Below are positions 50,720-59,809 of a DNA stretch of 61,029 nt, piece after piece. How positions within the stretch are numbered: the stretch's first letter is position 1; each line of letters opens with the position of its first letter. The translations under genes and the position numbers were made by a program. The stretch comes from a virus. The notes beneath the pieces were generated by a model that was not told the DNA's origin, searched no databases, and saw nothing but the letters and a program-made list of their open reading frames with translations. The stretch lies in IMG/VR virus record IMGVR_UViG_3300027985_000418, positions 1 to 61,029 of that record. One strand, written 5' to 3'.

Positions 50720-50759
50720 TTATGTTAGGAAATTCAATAAATCTATTAGGAGGTATACA

Positions 50760-53699
50760 ATGGAAAAGAGTATGTCGGAACAATATCTATGGAGATTAAT
50801 ACATGATGGCTTATATAAATTGTATGGTGATAATATACCACAAGAAGTTATTGATCGCATTAATATTGAAATGGATGTAATCGTTCCAAACAAATTTGAT
50901 GATTATATCCTAGTTATATGGGATATACATGATTTCTGCAAAACACCATCAAGGGTATTTGAATTCTGTGAGAGAAAAGGAATTACACCACCACCAGATG
51001 GTATTATACCATTAGGTCCAGGCAGAGGATCTGTGGGCGGATCATATGTATGTTATTGTATTGGTATCCATGAATGTGATCCGTTATTATTTGGTCTTTA
51101 TTTTGAAAGATTCTTAAATCCTGAACGTATTGCATATCCCGATATAGATTTTGATATCAGTCAAAAATATAGACATATAGGATTAGCTTATATTGCAGAC
51201 ACATATGGCGAAGAATACGTATCACAAATCATTACATATGGTACATTATCATTAAAAACGGTAATACATGATGTAATGGTTACTGCATGTATACCAAATT
51301 CTGTTATTAATACTGTGAAAGCAACAATTCCAGATGATCCATCAATTACATTATCTAAAATGTTAGACGATAAAAAATTTATAGATGCATTAAATGCTAT
51401 TGAATTTCCTAATCAAATATTTACCGTCGATGCTTCAAATATACAACGTATTATTAATAATAATAAATTTGAATGCGATGATGATAAAATTAATAAACAT
51501 AATAGGGAAACTATATTAGGTATAATGTCAAAAACAATACAATCTGGCACATTAATTATCAAATCATCATGGAATGTTGACAGATTGATATACGTCATGA
51601 GTAGATTAGAGGGATTATGTAAAAATGAGTCTACGCATGCTGCAGGAGTAGTAGTTGCACCAGTAACTTTGGAAGATAATATACCACTATTTAGAAAAAG
51701 TGGTACTGGTGTATTAGCAAGTCAATATGATATGATATCGCTTGAAGAAATCGGATATCTTAAGATGGATGCACTTGGATTACGTACAGTTGATGTTAAT
51801 CATGAAGCTGAGAGATTGGTGAAGCAATGGTATGATCCACAGTTCTCAATCAGAGATATACGATATGATGATAAGGATACAATTGATCTTATTAATAGTG
51901 GCGATACAATTGGTATATTCCAGATAGAATCAACTGGATTTACTAAAATGATGCAAGACCTTGATATTGGTGGATATGAAACAGAAAGATATGCTGATCG
52001 TAATAATAATCTATTATCACAGGTAGAGAAGATACGTGGATTAGAGGTTAAAGATTTTATGTGGATATCTGCAGGATTAGCATTATATCGCCCTGGACCA
52101 TTAGATGCGATTATTGATGGCAAAACAATGGTACAGCATCTAATAGATCGTAAGTCTGGCAAAGAGCCTATAATCTATCTATTTGACGAAGAAAAAGGAT
52201 ACCTAGAAGAAACATATGGTGTACTAGTATATCAAGAGCAGGTTATGGCGAGAGTTAGACAAATGACAGGATGCTCACTTGGTAGAGCCGATATTTTACG
52301 TAAGGCAATGGGTAAGAAGAATCCTGTGTTAATGAAAGAACAGATGGATTGGTTCGTAGAATCTGCTATGAAACATCAATTTTCTGAAAAAATAATAGTA
52401 AATAAATCCCAAATAGTTGATAGAGCAAAAGAAGAAATAGAAAAATTCGCTAGATATGGATTTAATAAGGCTCATACAGTAGAATACGGACATATATGTT
52501 ATCGTAATGCATACTTCAAAAAACATTATCCTACAGCATTCTATACAGCGATATTAAATTCAGAAAATGGTAATCCAAAAAGACAAACAATATTAATCAG
52601 AGATATGTTGGCACATGATATACAGCTATCTCCACCAGATATTAACAAGTCAGATTTAGAATTTACTATGACAGACATTAATACAATAAGCTTTGGGTTA
52701 TCATCAATTAAGAATATTGGTGGCAGGGCAGTTGGTACAATTATTGATGATAGATCAAAAAATGGTGATTATAAATCATTACATGATTTTCGTATCAGAA
52801 TACCATCAACCGATTGTAATATTACTGGTATTACAAATCTAGCAAAATGTGGTGCATTTGATAATATTTGTATCAATGTTGATGGTGAGTATAGTTTTAA
52901 TAATAGAGCATCATTGGTAGAAACAATACCTGGTATATGTGATATTATTAAGAAATTATCTGCTAAAAAGGGAAAGGACAAACCTAAGCCAACTGTGGCA
53001 GAGGTTAAACAAAAATGGATTAATGGTGGATATAAATATTCAATAATACATGGAGAAGATGATCCTATTCAATATGCATTGTGGGAAAAAGAGATATTAA
53101 CATATTATATTTCTGCACATCCAATAGATAAATATACTGACGAAATACGCAGGTATGGTTCAATAGAAGATACTGAATTGGAAGATCTTCCTAATGAATT
53201 TTATATCGTTGGATTTGTTGAAAGTTGTCATGAAACAGTAATAAAAAAAGAGGGTAGGAACAAAGGCAAGGCAATGGGATTCTTGTCTATTGGTACTGCA
53301 TATAAAATGTATGAAGCTACTATGTTCCCAGGTATTTATGAATCATGTTTACCATATATAAAAACAGGTAATCCAATAGTATTAAAAGGTAAACGTGACA
53401 CTTATCGTGATGTTGTAACAATACAATGTATATATGTTAGAGGTATTACAAATACTGGAGTGAGAGATTGTCCAGAATGTCATTTGAGGATAGATAAATC
53501 TATTACACCTGCCCAAATTATTCAATTAAAATCAATATGTAATGAGCATCCAGGAATGACAAAAATGTTTATACACATATTAGATGGATACAATGATATT
53601 ACAATTGAATGCACACAAACGATAGCATTGAATGATCATATTATTGAATTTGCAGAATCTATTGGACAATTATCATATAAACCGATTCCATTAAAATAA
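50760..53699 (+). CDS. dnaE: DNA polymerase III alpha, polymerase core subunit (split)
   Basis: 979 aa starting at ATG 50760 after TTAGGAGGTATACA. It begins where DnaE continues after PHP ('EQYLWRLIHDGLYKLYG'). Motifs: 'GPGRGSVGGS' (86-95), 'YPDIDFDIS' with candidate catalytic D128/D130, 'YLKMDALGLRT' with D337, 'LYRPGPLD', 'YGVLVYQEQVM', 'GRADILRKAMGKK' and 'GFNKAHTVEYGHICYRNAYFKKHYP'. Helix-hairpin-helix and OB-fold regions follow. It is the phage replicase, with the PHP part encoded separately. Confidence 0.92.
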   Translation: MEKSMSEQYLWRLIHDGLYKLYGDNIPQEVIDRINIEMDVIVPNKFDDYILVIWDIHDFCKTPSRVFEFCERKGITPPPDGIIPLGPGRGSVGGSYVCYCIGIHECDPLLFGLYFERFLNPERIAYPDIDFDISQKYRHIGLAYIADTYGEEYVSQIITYGTLSLKTVIHDVMVTACIPNSVINTVKATIPDDPSITLSKMLDDKKFIDALNAIEFPNQIFTVDASNIQRIINNNKFECDDDKINKHNRETILGIMSKTIQSGTLIIKSSWNVDRLIYVMSRLEGLCKNESTHAAGVVVAPVTLEDNIPLFRKSGTGVLASQYDMISLEEIGYLKMDALGLRTVDVNHEAERLVKQWYDPQFSIRDIRYDDKDTIDLINSGDTIGIFQIESTGFTKMMQDLDIGGYETERYADRNNNLLSQVEKIRGLEVKDFMWISAGLALYRPGPLDAIIDGKTMVQHLIDRKSGKEPIIYLFDEEKGYLEETYGVLVYQEQVMARVRQMTGCSLGRADILRKAMGKKNPVLMKEQMDWFVESAMKHQFSEKIIVNKSQIVDRAKEEIEKFARYGFNKAHTVEYGHICYRNAYFKKHYPTAFYTAILNSENGNPKRQTILIRDMLAHDIQLSPPDINKSDLEFTMTDINTISFGLSSIKNIGGRAVGTIIDDRSKNGDYKSLHDFRIRIPSTDCNITGITNLAKCGAFDNICINVDGEYSFNNRASLVETIPGICDIIKKLSAKKGKDKPKPTVAEVKQKWINGGYKYSIIHGEDDPIQYALWEKEILTYYISAHPIDKYTDEIRRYGSIEDTELEDLPNEFYIVGFVESCHETVIKKEGRNKGKAMGFLSIGTAYKMYEATMFPGIYESCLPYIKTGNPIVLKGKRDTYRDVVTIQCIYVRGITNTGVRDCPECHLRIDKSITPAQIIQLKSICNEHPGMTKMFIHILDGYNDITIECTQTIALNDHIIEFAESIGQLSYKPIPLK

Positions 53700-53705
53700 A
53701 TTACT

Positions 53706-53761
53706 AACCGTTATTATATAGGTTATATTATAGATGTAATTTTATAGAATAACGGTTTCTT
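53706..53761 (+). terminator. Terminator-like inverted repeat after polymerase gene
   Basis: AACCGTTATT pairs with AATAACGGTT (10 bp, 32-base loop) and is followed by TCTTC. The large loop makes it a weak terminator candidate. Confidence 0.5.
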
Positions 53762-53791
53762 CATATATTAAAATTGAAAGGGTGATTAATA

Positions 53792-54004
53792 ATGGGAAAT
53801 AAATATCAAATATCGGCACGTCTGAATGGATATTGTATGTTTGATACCGATGGAAAATCAACAGAATCATTTATAGTTGCAATATTCTATCTAATCAAAT
53901 TTAGGATTAAATATCCAATAGTAGATCTAAAAATAAGAAATGGATATATCAAATGTAGAGATTGTGATGATGATGATTGTCCATGCAGAGGGGGTAATAA
54001 ATAA
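53792..54004 (+). CDS. Small Cys-rich hypothetical protein (70 aa)
   Basis: ATG follows GAAAGGGTGATTAATA. 'SFIVAIFYLIKFRIKYPIVDLKIRNGYIKCRDCDDDDCPCRGG' has a hydrophobic centre and a C-x2-C...C-x-C end. Not recognised. Its stop overlaps the next start (TAATG). Confidence 0.6.
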   Translation: MGNKYQISARLNGYCMFDTDGKSTESFIVAIFYLIKFRIKYPIVDLKIRNGYIKCRDCDDDDCPCRGGNK

Positions 54005-54372
54005 TGTGCGAAAGACTATGTTCGCAATGTGATTGTTATGATGAAGATTTTGGGTGTACAATGCCTAGTATAGATAAATCATATGCATGTCCATTACAAT
54101 CAAATGAAGAAGAATTCTTATCAGAGGAAGACGAGAGAAATCTTGAATTAATTATACAATTTATACATGATAATGATGATTTATGTGACTATTGTAGGTA
54201 CAAATCAGATTGTCCACATGGTATAGGGTGTGCAGGTGGAGAACCAATTTATCCACCATGTGCAGGCACTGATCCTAGTCGATATTTAAATTATGATGCA
54301 ATATTAAGGGCAATAAAGGAAGATCAAGATAATGAAAGTGAGGGAATTCAAGATGAAAAATCTCCTAAATAA
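54004..54372 (+). CDS. Cys-rich hypothetical protein (122 aa)
   Basis: Clusters 'CERLCSQCDCYDEDFGCTMPSIDKSYACP' (N-terminus) and 'CDYCRYKSDCPHGIGCAGGEPIYPPC' (about 60-90) look like small zinc or disulfide modules joined by an acidic helix. Phage proteins with such clusters are common, but no family is certain. It overlaps the next gene by 20 bases. Confidence 0.65.
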   Translation: MCERLCSQCDCYDEDFGCTMPSIDKSYACPLQSNEEEFLSEEDERNLELIIQFIHDNDDLCDYCRYKSDCPHGIGCAGGEPIYPPCAGTDPSRYLNYDAILRAIKEDQDNESEGIQDEKSPK

Positions 54373-54658
54373 AATATTTACCAAGAAATCTAATAAAATA
54401 AATGTACCAGAAGATGATAAAACTTTATTAGATAAGGCTTATACATTAATTGGTCAATGGTGTGTGGTTGCATTTAGTGGTGAATTCAATAATGTAAAAA
54501 TAACAGGTGTTAGTGATATTATACATTATAGTGATGGCACAACAGATGTTAGATTTAAGACCGATGATTCATTTTATAATACAATATTATATGATGCAGA
54601 TACAGTAATGAACTGGGTGTATAATTGTGATGGTAAAGAATTCAAGGATTATAAATAA
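54353..54658 (+). CDS. Hypothetical protein (101 aa)
   Basis: ATG 54353 after GAGGGAATTCAAG; the longer frame from 54332 lacks a site. A basic start ('KNLLNKIFTKKSNK') is followed by an alpha/beta part 'LIGQWCVVAFSGEFNNVKITGVSDIIHYSDGTTDVRF'. Not recognised. It is followed 12 bases later by the GHKL ATPase gene. Confidence 0.6.
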   Translation: MKNLLNKIFTKKSNKINVPEDDKTLLDKAYTLIGQWCVVAFSGEFNNVKITGVSDIIHYSDGTTDVRFKTDDSFYNTILYDADTVMNWVYNCDGKEFKDYK

Positions 54659-54670
54659 AGGAGAATCAAA

Positions 54671-55801
54671 ATGAAAAAGTGCGAACTAACAATATCTAGT
54701 AGTTATGTCCCAAATTGGACAATATTCAATGCTATTAGAGAATTAGTGCAGAATGCATTAGACCAGGAATTTGTTGATGCAAATAATACTATGAATATGC
54801 AATATGATGAAGATAAATGTGAGTTGACGATATCAAATAAGAATTCATCATTAACAACCAATACACTACTGTTTGGATCAACATCCAAAGCGAATGATGA
54901 AAATCAGATTGGTCAATTTGGTGAGGGATATAAAATAGCAACAATGGTGCTATTACGTGAGGGTAAGAATATTACATTCTACAATTATGGTGCTAAAGAA
55001 ATTTGGAAACCACGTATGGTAAAGTCACGCAAATACAATAATGAAAATATATTAACATTCTTCATTGACAATCAATACATATGGAATCATATACCAAATA
55101 ATAATTTATCCATTGTTATATCTGATATCTCTGCAAAAGATTATGATTATATCATAAATTCTGTTATGATTAACAGAGATACGGTCGGTAATAATTTTGT
55201 AAGTACCGAATATGGTGATATTATAACATATGATGGATATGTTGGAGATATCTTTGTTAATGGTCTATTCATAAAACACCTGGATGGGTTAGTATATGGA
55301 TATGACATAAAGCCTAAATATATTAAGATTAATCGTGACAGAACTATGGTTGATTCATTCGATATATTATACAGAACATCATCAATGGTATTATGTACAG
55401 GCAATCATGGTATTATTGACAAGGCATTGGATACTGATGATGGTAAATATATATCATATATGAATTCATTGTCATCAGAAGGTATAACTGAACAGATATG
55501 GGATAATTTTGTTGAACAGTATGGAGATCATGCAATTCCAGTTTCATCACAATATGATGCAGATAAGATTAAGTCATCAAAAATCAAACCAATTATTGTA
55601 TCACAATCAAGAATGTCTATATTAAAATCAAGTACATGCTATGGCAGTATATATCATACATCTTGTGAGGAACAACCATCTATTAAAAATATGTTAAGTG
55701 AATGGTTTAACAAAATTAATCATAGCTATTTAACATTTGATGAAGAAGATGAATTTAATAAAATCCTTAATAAGATATCTGATGAATATACAGGGATATA
55801 A
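54671..55801 (+). CDS. GHKL-fold ATPase (rIIA/Hsp90-like N-terminal domain)
   Basis: 376 aa. 'AIRELVQNALDQ' (about 22-33) is the N-box with E-x2-Q-N-A-x-D, and 'NQIGQFGEGYKIATMVLL' (about 79-96) is the G-box of GHKL ATPases (Hsp90, MutL, histidine kinase, T4 rIIA). The middle 'DIFVNGLFIKHL' and 'KINRDRTMVDSFDI' fit the transducer part of phage rIIA-type proteins. A role in exclusion/anti-defence or membrane lysis control is possible. AAAGGAGAATCAAA precedes the ATG. Confidence 0.7.
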   Translation: MKKCELTISSSYVPNWTIFNAIRELVQNALDQEFVDANNTMNMQYDEDKCELTISNKNSSLTTNTLLFGSTSKANDENQIGQFGEGYKIATMVLLREGKNITFYNYGAKEIWKPRMVKSRKYNNENILTFFIDNQYIWNHIPNNNLSIVISDISAKDYDYIINSVMINRDTVGNNFVSTEYGDIITYDGYVGDIFVNGLFIKHLDGLVYGYDIKPKYIKINRDRTMVDSFDILYRTSSMVLCTGNHGIIDKALDTDDGKYISYMNSLSSEGITEQIWDNFVEQYGDHAIPVSSQYDADKIKSSKIKPIIVSQSRMSILKSSTCYGSIYHTSCEEQPSIKNMLSEWFNKINHSYLTFDEEDEFNKILNKISDEYTGI

Positions 55802-55818
55802 TATAATATAGTATTTTA

Positions 55819-55870
55819 TTACACCATTGACTGATGTTATACAAATAATGAACATCAATCAATGGTGTAA
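55819..55870 (+). repeat. 20-bp inverted repeat between genes
   Basis: TTACACCATTGACTGATGTT and AACATCAATCAATGGTGTAA form a 20-bp stem with one wobble position and a 12-base loop. No T run follows, so it may be a strong leader hairpin or operator 20 bases before the next ribosome site. Confidence 0.75.
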
Positions 55871-55893
55871 ATTTATAGTAAGGAGGTGTTAAT

Positions 55894-56121
55894 ATGATAC
55901 ATAAAGATTCATCTTCTATATTAGATGATGCTAGGGCAGATCGATTGCAGGATGAATTTGATAGAAATATGCCATGTGCATCATGCTCTATCAAAGATGT
56001 GTGTAAATATCGTAATACAATACGTAAAGTGGATTATAATCCAGAAGTATTTAGTATACGAGTACAATGTAAGATCAAATGCAACTATAATAGCAAAATG
56101 CAAGACAATTACAACCCATAA
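55894..56121 (+). CDS. Small Cys-containing protein (75 aa)
   Basis: AAGGAGGTGTTAAT precedes the ATG. 'DEFDRNMPCASCSIKDVCKYRNTIRKVDYNPEVFSIRVQCKIKC' carries C-x2-C...C...C-x3-C, a short zinc-binding motif seen in small phage proteins. Function unknown. Confidence 0.65.
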   Translation: MIHKDSSSILDDARADRLQDEFDRNMPCASCSIKDVCKYRNTIRKVDYNPEVFSIRVQCKIKCNYNSKMQDNYNP

Positions 56122-56145
56122 ACAAATAAGATTGGAGAGATTAAA

Positions 56146-56463
56146 ATGAAAATTGCAAATGTTGTTATCAAATTAGTTGGTGTAACATTCAACAATGAGA
56201 ATGGTATGAGCAGACAAGGGATATTAGCCAACCTATCTAAAGGTAATGAAGTTACATTAAAACGTGAACCACAAAATCCACATGATAAGAACGCTATCGC
56301 TGTTTTATCATCATTAGGACAAATTGGGTATATCGGTAGGGATTATGCACAAATATTATCCAATATGATAGATAATGAAGACAGATTATTTACAGCTAAA
56401 ATACATGAGGTTGACACATATAAAGGAACACGATATGCATCAATTCTTATTAATGAGGTATAA
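56146..56463 (+). CDS. HIRAN-domain protein (105 aa)
   Basis: 'LVGVTFNNENGMSRQGILANL' then 'VTLKREPQNPHDKNAIAVLSSLGQIGYIGRDYAQILSNMI' is the HIRAN domain, known to bind damaged DNA or 3' ends in helicases such as HLTF. A stand-alone copy in a phage fits fork repair. GGAGAGATTAAA precedes the ATG. Position near RNase H and ligase supports a repair role. Confidence 0.82.
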   Translation: MKIANVVIKLVGVTFNNENGMSRQGILANLSKGNEVTLKREPQNPHDKNAIAVLSSLGQIGYIGRDYAQILSNMIDNEDRLFTAKIHEVDTYKGTRYASILINEV

Positions 56464-56466
56464 ATT

Positions 56467-56628
56467 ATGAGATGTAGACCGATTGAATACGTAAAGAAAA
56501 ATGAAGAATTGATTCCATCATGTACAAACTGCAGAAATAAAAAATGTAAGTATGGTTACAACGGTAGACGTAAGCTAGCATCTATAACCAATAATACAGT
56601 TATCGCATGTAATGATTGGAGGAAATAA
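56467..56628 (+). CDS. Small basic Cys protein (53 aa)
   Basis: Starts three bases after the HIRAN stop. 'IPSCTNCRNKKCKYGYNGRRKLA...NNTVIACNDW' has C-x2-C-x4-C...C and many Lys/Arg, fitting a tiny zinc-finger protein. No family recognised. It ends two bases before the next start. Confidence 0.6.
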   Translation: MRCRPIEYVKKNEELIPSCTNCRNKKCKYGYNGRRKLASITNNTVIACNDWRK

Positions 56629-56629
56629 T

Positions 56630-56737
56630 ATGGATCAACAATTGCCATGGGAAACACCACTAATTGCTTTTATATTATCAACTATGGTTGGTAGGGTAAT
56701 TGCAGTAGATATAATAAGAACGGAGATATCAAAATGA
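56630..56737 (+). CDS. Small membrane peptide (35 aa)
   Basis: ATG 56630 after TTGGAGGAAATAAT, a strong site. Hydrophobic middle ('PLIAFILSTMVGRVIAV') and a polar end. Its stop overlaps the HAD gene start (ATGA). No homologue recognised. Confidence 0.55.
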   Translation: MDQQLPWETPLIAFILSTMVGRVIAVDIIRTEISK

Positions 56738-57231
56738 GTAAATTTTATAATGATAATAGTATTGCACCAATTATTGCAATAGATTTTGATGGTACATTCA
56801 ATATTGAAAATGTCTATCCAGACACTGGTATAATTAGACCATATGCTAAAGAGATATGTGATTTTCTTCATGATATCGGTGTTAAAATTATTGTATGGAC
56901 ATCTAGGGATCATAATCATTCAACAAATAATATGGTCACATTCTTAAATGAAAATGATATTCCATATAACTCAATCAACAGTTCAATTGACTTTGCACCA
57001 TATTATTATGAAAGCAGAAAAATTTATGCACATATGTATGTTGATGATCGTGCATATGGATGGACGGATACACCAACAGTTATGTGTGATGTATTGAGAG
57101 AATTCTTAATATCTGTATTACATATTGAGGATCACTATGCATATACGATTGCAAGTCAAATAAAACATAACAGAAAGGTAGATAATATATATTATGATAT
57201 GTGCAAAGACGTTATCAGACAATGGAATTGA
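56734..57231 (+). CDS. HAD-like phosphatase
   Basis: 165 aa. Motif I 'IAIDFDGTFNIE' (about 11-22, DxDGT), motif II 'IIVWTSRDHN' (T/S), and 'HMYVDDRAYGW' near the end (DD). This is the short HAD layout of phage nucleotidases and phosphatases. It may remove phosphate from nucleotides or polynucleotide ends. It overlaps the RNase H gene by 38 bases. Confidence 0.8.
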   Translation: MSKFYNDNSIAPIIAIDFDGTFNIENVYPDTGIIRPYAKEICDFLHDIGVKIIVWTSRDHNHSTNNMVTFLNENDIPYNSINSSIDFAPYYYESRKIYAHMYVDDRAYGWTDTPTVMCDVLREFLISVLHIEDHYAYTIASQIKHNRKVDNIYYDMCKDVIRQWN

Positions 57232-57775
57232 TGTATTTTATACAGATGGTGGCTGTTATAATAATGGTGATAGTAAAGGTATAGGTGCATGGGCATTTAC
57301 TCAATATGATCCACATTATACCAATAAATCACTAGTATATGGACAATTTATTAATGGATCTGATAACACCAATAATCGTACTGAAATGTTGGCAGTTATT
57401 AATGCCATTAAATTATACAATCAAAAATCAGTTAATATAATTAGCGATAGTGGATATGTTGTTAATGGATATAATCATCCATCATATTTAGACAAATGGA
57501 AAATAAATGGATGGAAAACATCTAAGGGAGATCCAGTATTAAATCGTAGCTTATGGGAAGAATTGATATTATTATCATACTCAAATCCATTCAGATTACA
57601 ATTAATACGTGGTCATAAAAAGGATAAAGATCCAACTCACGCATATTGGAATAATATTGTAGATCATGCATGTACACTATTGATGAAAGATAGAACATTC
57701 CCAAATAATATCAATATTATGGAATATGATCATTACACACAAAGATTAACTATTATTGGAATATTGGAGGTATAA
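57194..57775 (+). CDS. rnhA: Ribonuclease HI
   Basis: 193 aa. 'VFYTDGGCYNN' (first catalytic Asp18), 'NNRTEMLAVINAI' (Glu), 'NIISDSGYVVNGYN' (Asp), and 'LIRGHKKDKDPTHAYWNNIVDHA' (His and last Asp) match RNase HI. It removes RNA primers in lagging-strand maturation. The first codons overlap the HAD gene; TTGGAGGTATAAA of the ligase lies in its 3' end. Confidence 0.9.
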   Translation: MICAKTLSDNGIDVFYTDGGCYNNGDSKGIGAWAFTQYDPHYTNKSLVYGQFINGSDNTNNRTEMLAVINAIKLYNQKSVNIISDSGYVVNGYNHPSYLDKWKINGWKTSKGDPVLNRSLWEELILLSYSNPFRLQLIRGHKKDKDPTHAYWNNIVDHACTLLMKDRTFPNNINIMEYDHYTQRLTIIGILEV

Positions 57776-57776
57776 A

Positions 57777-58841
57777 ATGAATTTAATATTGGCACAAGGT
57801 GCAGAGCATACTAATCCAGTAAATCTCAAGAAGATTATTGATATTATCAATAATCAACATACTTTCATAGACCAAGGTAAATTTTATGATGCCCAACGTA
57901 AAATCTATGATATTTATGGTATAGAATGTCATACAATTAATACATATGATTATTCTGTAGAAGAAAAATATGATGGATATAGTTATATCAACTATGAGGG
58001 TAGATTCTTCTCCAAGCGACTATCACAAGCAATAGGTAATGAGGGACAGCCTATTGAAAAGACTGGTCACCTACCATATATGCGTGATATTCTACTAAGG
58101 GCATATGAAATGACTGGTTGTGATCTTCATGGCGAATTATATATCCCAGGTGGGATTTCAGATGATGTTACAAGAATATTAGGTTGCAATGAGGATGAAG
58201 CAATTAATAGATTATCAAATATGGCTGAATCTAAATTTCCACATTTTATGTTAATTGATATCAGACAAGCATATGGGCATAATCTTACTAATGTACCACA
58301 TTATATTAGAAGAGCCATATTACAATATGTCTATGATAATCATATTAAACCGTTTGATAAACATGGATTTATCAAATTGACGGAAGAATTATATGGAGAT
58401 CCTCGACAAGAATTTACAAGGATTGTACGTAATGGTGGTGAGGGTATTATTATTAAACGTAGCAATGCCTTATATATTCCAGGAAAGAAACCTGCAAATA
58501 ATTGGATTAAGGGTAAAAAGAAAATTACGTATGATGTAGTTATTATGGGATTTAATAATGGTACTGGCAAAAACAAATCATTATTTGGATCAATTGAATT
58601 TGGTCATTATATTGATGGAAAACTCACAAAATGTGGTAATGCTAGTAGTGGATTAAGTGATGAAATTAGACAAACAATTGCTAACAACCCAGATTCTTAC
58701 ATCGGTACTGTTATGGAGATTGAAGCAATTCAAGAAAGTATTAAATCATTCAGAAATGCAGTATTTTTAAGATTACGTGATGACAAAGATGCAACAGAAT
58801 GTACACCAATCAACATAAGAGTTAAAGATCAACTTTTATAA
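57777..58841 (+). CDS. ATP-dependent DNA ligase
   Basis: 354 aa from ATG 57777 after TTGGAGGTATAAA. 'VEEKYDGYSYINYEGRFFSKR' has the K-x-D-G active site Lys64 and following R. 'LHGELYIPGG' (motif III-like), 'NGGEGIIIKRSNALY' (motif IV) and 'NNWIKGKKKITYDVVIMGF' (motif V). The C-terminal OB fold includes 'GSIEFGHYIDGKL'. It seals nicks after RNase H action. It is the last plus-strand gene before the strong terminator. Confidence 0.9.
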   Translation: MNLILAQGAEHTNPVNLKKIIDIINNQHTFIDQGKFYDAQRKIYDIYGIECHTINTYDYSVEEKYDGYSYINYEGRFFSKRLSQAIGNEGQPIEKTGHLPYMRDILLRAYEMTGCDLHGELYIPGGISDDVTRILGCNEDEAINRLSNMAESKFPHFMLIDIRQAYGHNLTNVPHYIRRAILQYVYDNHIKPFDKHGFIKLTEELYGDPRQEFTRIVRNGGEGIIIKRSNALYIPGKKPANNWIKGKKKITYDVVIMGFNNGTGKNKSLFGSIEFGHYIDGKLTKCGNASSGLSDEIRQTIANNPDSYIGTVMEIEAIQESIKSFRNAVFLRLRDDKDATECTPINIRVKDQLL

Positions 58842-58862
58842 ACAATAATGTAACAATATAAA

Positions 58863-58906
58863 TAAGAGCCACCGATATTATTAAGCTTCGGTGGCTCTTT
58901 CTTTAT
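58863..58906. terminator. Strong bidirectional terminator
   Basis: AGAGCCACCG pairs with CGGTGGCTCT, loop about 14-15 bases, followed by TTCTTT on the plus strand and preceded by an A-rich stretch for the minus strand. It separates the convergent plus-strand replication genes and minus-strand lysis genes. Nothing else is seen in the remaining 90-base gap to 58997. Confidence 0.9.
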
Positions 58907-58996
58907 GTTTTGTTTAATCTGTCTTTAGTTTCTCTTAATTGTTAAATGAATTGTAAACATTGCATCGTACATAAAGACAATTGAATGTTTGACATT

Positions 58997-59410
58997 TTAC
59001 AATCTGTGTTTGAATCTCAACATATTTAACTCCTCTTCACTAGTAACTATTGGATATTCATTTATAGTAGCTAAATATTTCTTCTTAGTTGGTCCATTCC
59101 CTTTTTGTTTCTCATAGAGGGTATATGCTTCTTCCAATTCTCTGAATTGATAATCCCACATATATCCTTGCATTACTATTTCTTCACACATATCCTTTAC
59201 TACTGGACGCAATAGTATCTTATTTGTTGCGGCATTAATTTCATTGATTTCTTGCTGTTTAAGAATTAATCTTGTTTGTTCTTCACATTTTAATTCCTTT
59301 TCTCTTGCCGATTTTCTAATTTTGGTAGTTACAAAGGCAGTAATCAATGAACCAAGTCCAAGACTTCCAAAAACAAATTTAATTATATCTAATACAATTT
59401 CAGCTTTCAT
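58997..59410 (-). CDS. Holin-associated membrane/coiled-coil protein
   Basis: 137 aa. An N-terminal transmembrane segment ('IIKFVFGSLGLGSLITAFV') is followed by a charged coiled coil and 'LEEAYTLYEKQKGNGPTKKKYLATINEYPI', which resembles small proteins beside holins in Clostridia phages. It may be a second holin-like or regulatory lysis protein. AGGAGACATATT precedes the ATG on the minus strand. Confidence 0.7.
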   Translation of the reverse strand: MKAEIVLDIIKFVFGSLGLGSLITAFVTTKIRKSAREKELKCEEQTRLILKQQEINEINAATNKILLRPVVKDMCEEIVMQGYMWDYQFRELEEAYTLYEKQKGNGPTKKKYLATINEYPIVTSEEELNMLRFKHRL

Positions 59411-59446
59411 AATATGTCTCCTATATTGTCTATTTATTTATGTAAT

Positions 59447-59794
59447 TTATTCAGATATCTCGGCATTGATTATTTCAGTTTCTTGCTGTATTAATGCTTT
59501 TGGAGGAGATATTCCAAAGATTTTATATAAATTCATTGCTATCTTTGTAGCATACAATAATATACCACCAGTTAGAATAGCAAGGGCATCAACTACTCCA
59601 AGATTTATATAAGTTGAAGCTATTGCAAGAGAAACTACTGCAAAAGCAATAATGAAAGCTTTAATAATTCCATTAATCAAGGTCTTTTTGCTAAATGGAA
59701 TTTTCTCTTTTCCTACCTTGTTATATAAACCTGTTAGAATGTTTGCTACCATTAGTAAAAACAATATGCCCAGTAGTTTTAAAATAATTGTCAT
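59447..59794 (-). CDS. Holin (phage holin 4 family)
   Basis: 115 aa. Two to three transmembrane helices ('LKLLGILFLLMVANILTGLY', 'IIKAFIIAFAVVSLAI', 'VVDALAILTGGILLYATKIAMNLY') and the loop 'KEKIPFSKKTLINGI' match toxin-secretion/lysis holins. It lies downstream of the amidase gene. Glu-rich C-terminus. GGAGGAATACTA precedes the ATG. Confidence 0.85.
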   Translation of the reverse strand: MTIILKLLGILFLLMVANILTGLYNKVGKEKIPFSKKTLINGIIKAFIIAFAVVSLAIASTYINLGVVDALAILTGGILLYATKIAMNLYKIFGISPPKALIQQETEIINAEISE

Positions 59795-59809
59795 TAGTAT
59801 TCCTCCCTT

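Noticed and set aside
49950-50759. Intein or homing-endonuclease insertion splitting dnaE
   Set aside because: No LAGLIDADG, HNH or GIY-YIG motif and no intein splice-junction residues; the region holds ordinary small genes with ribosome sites.
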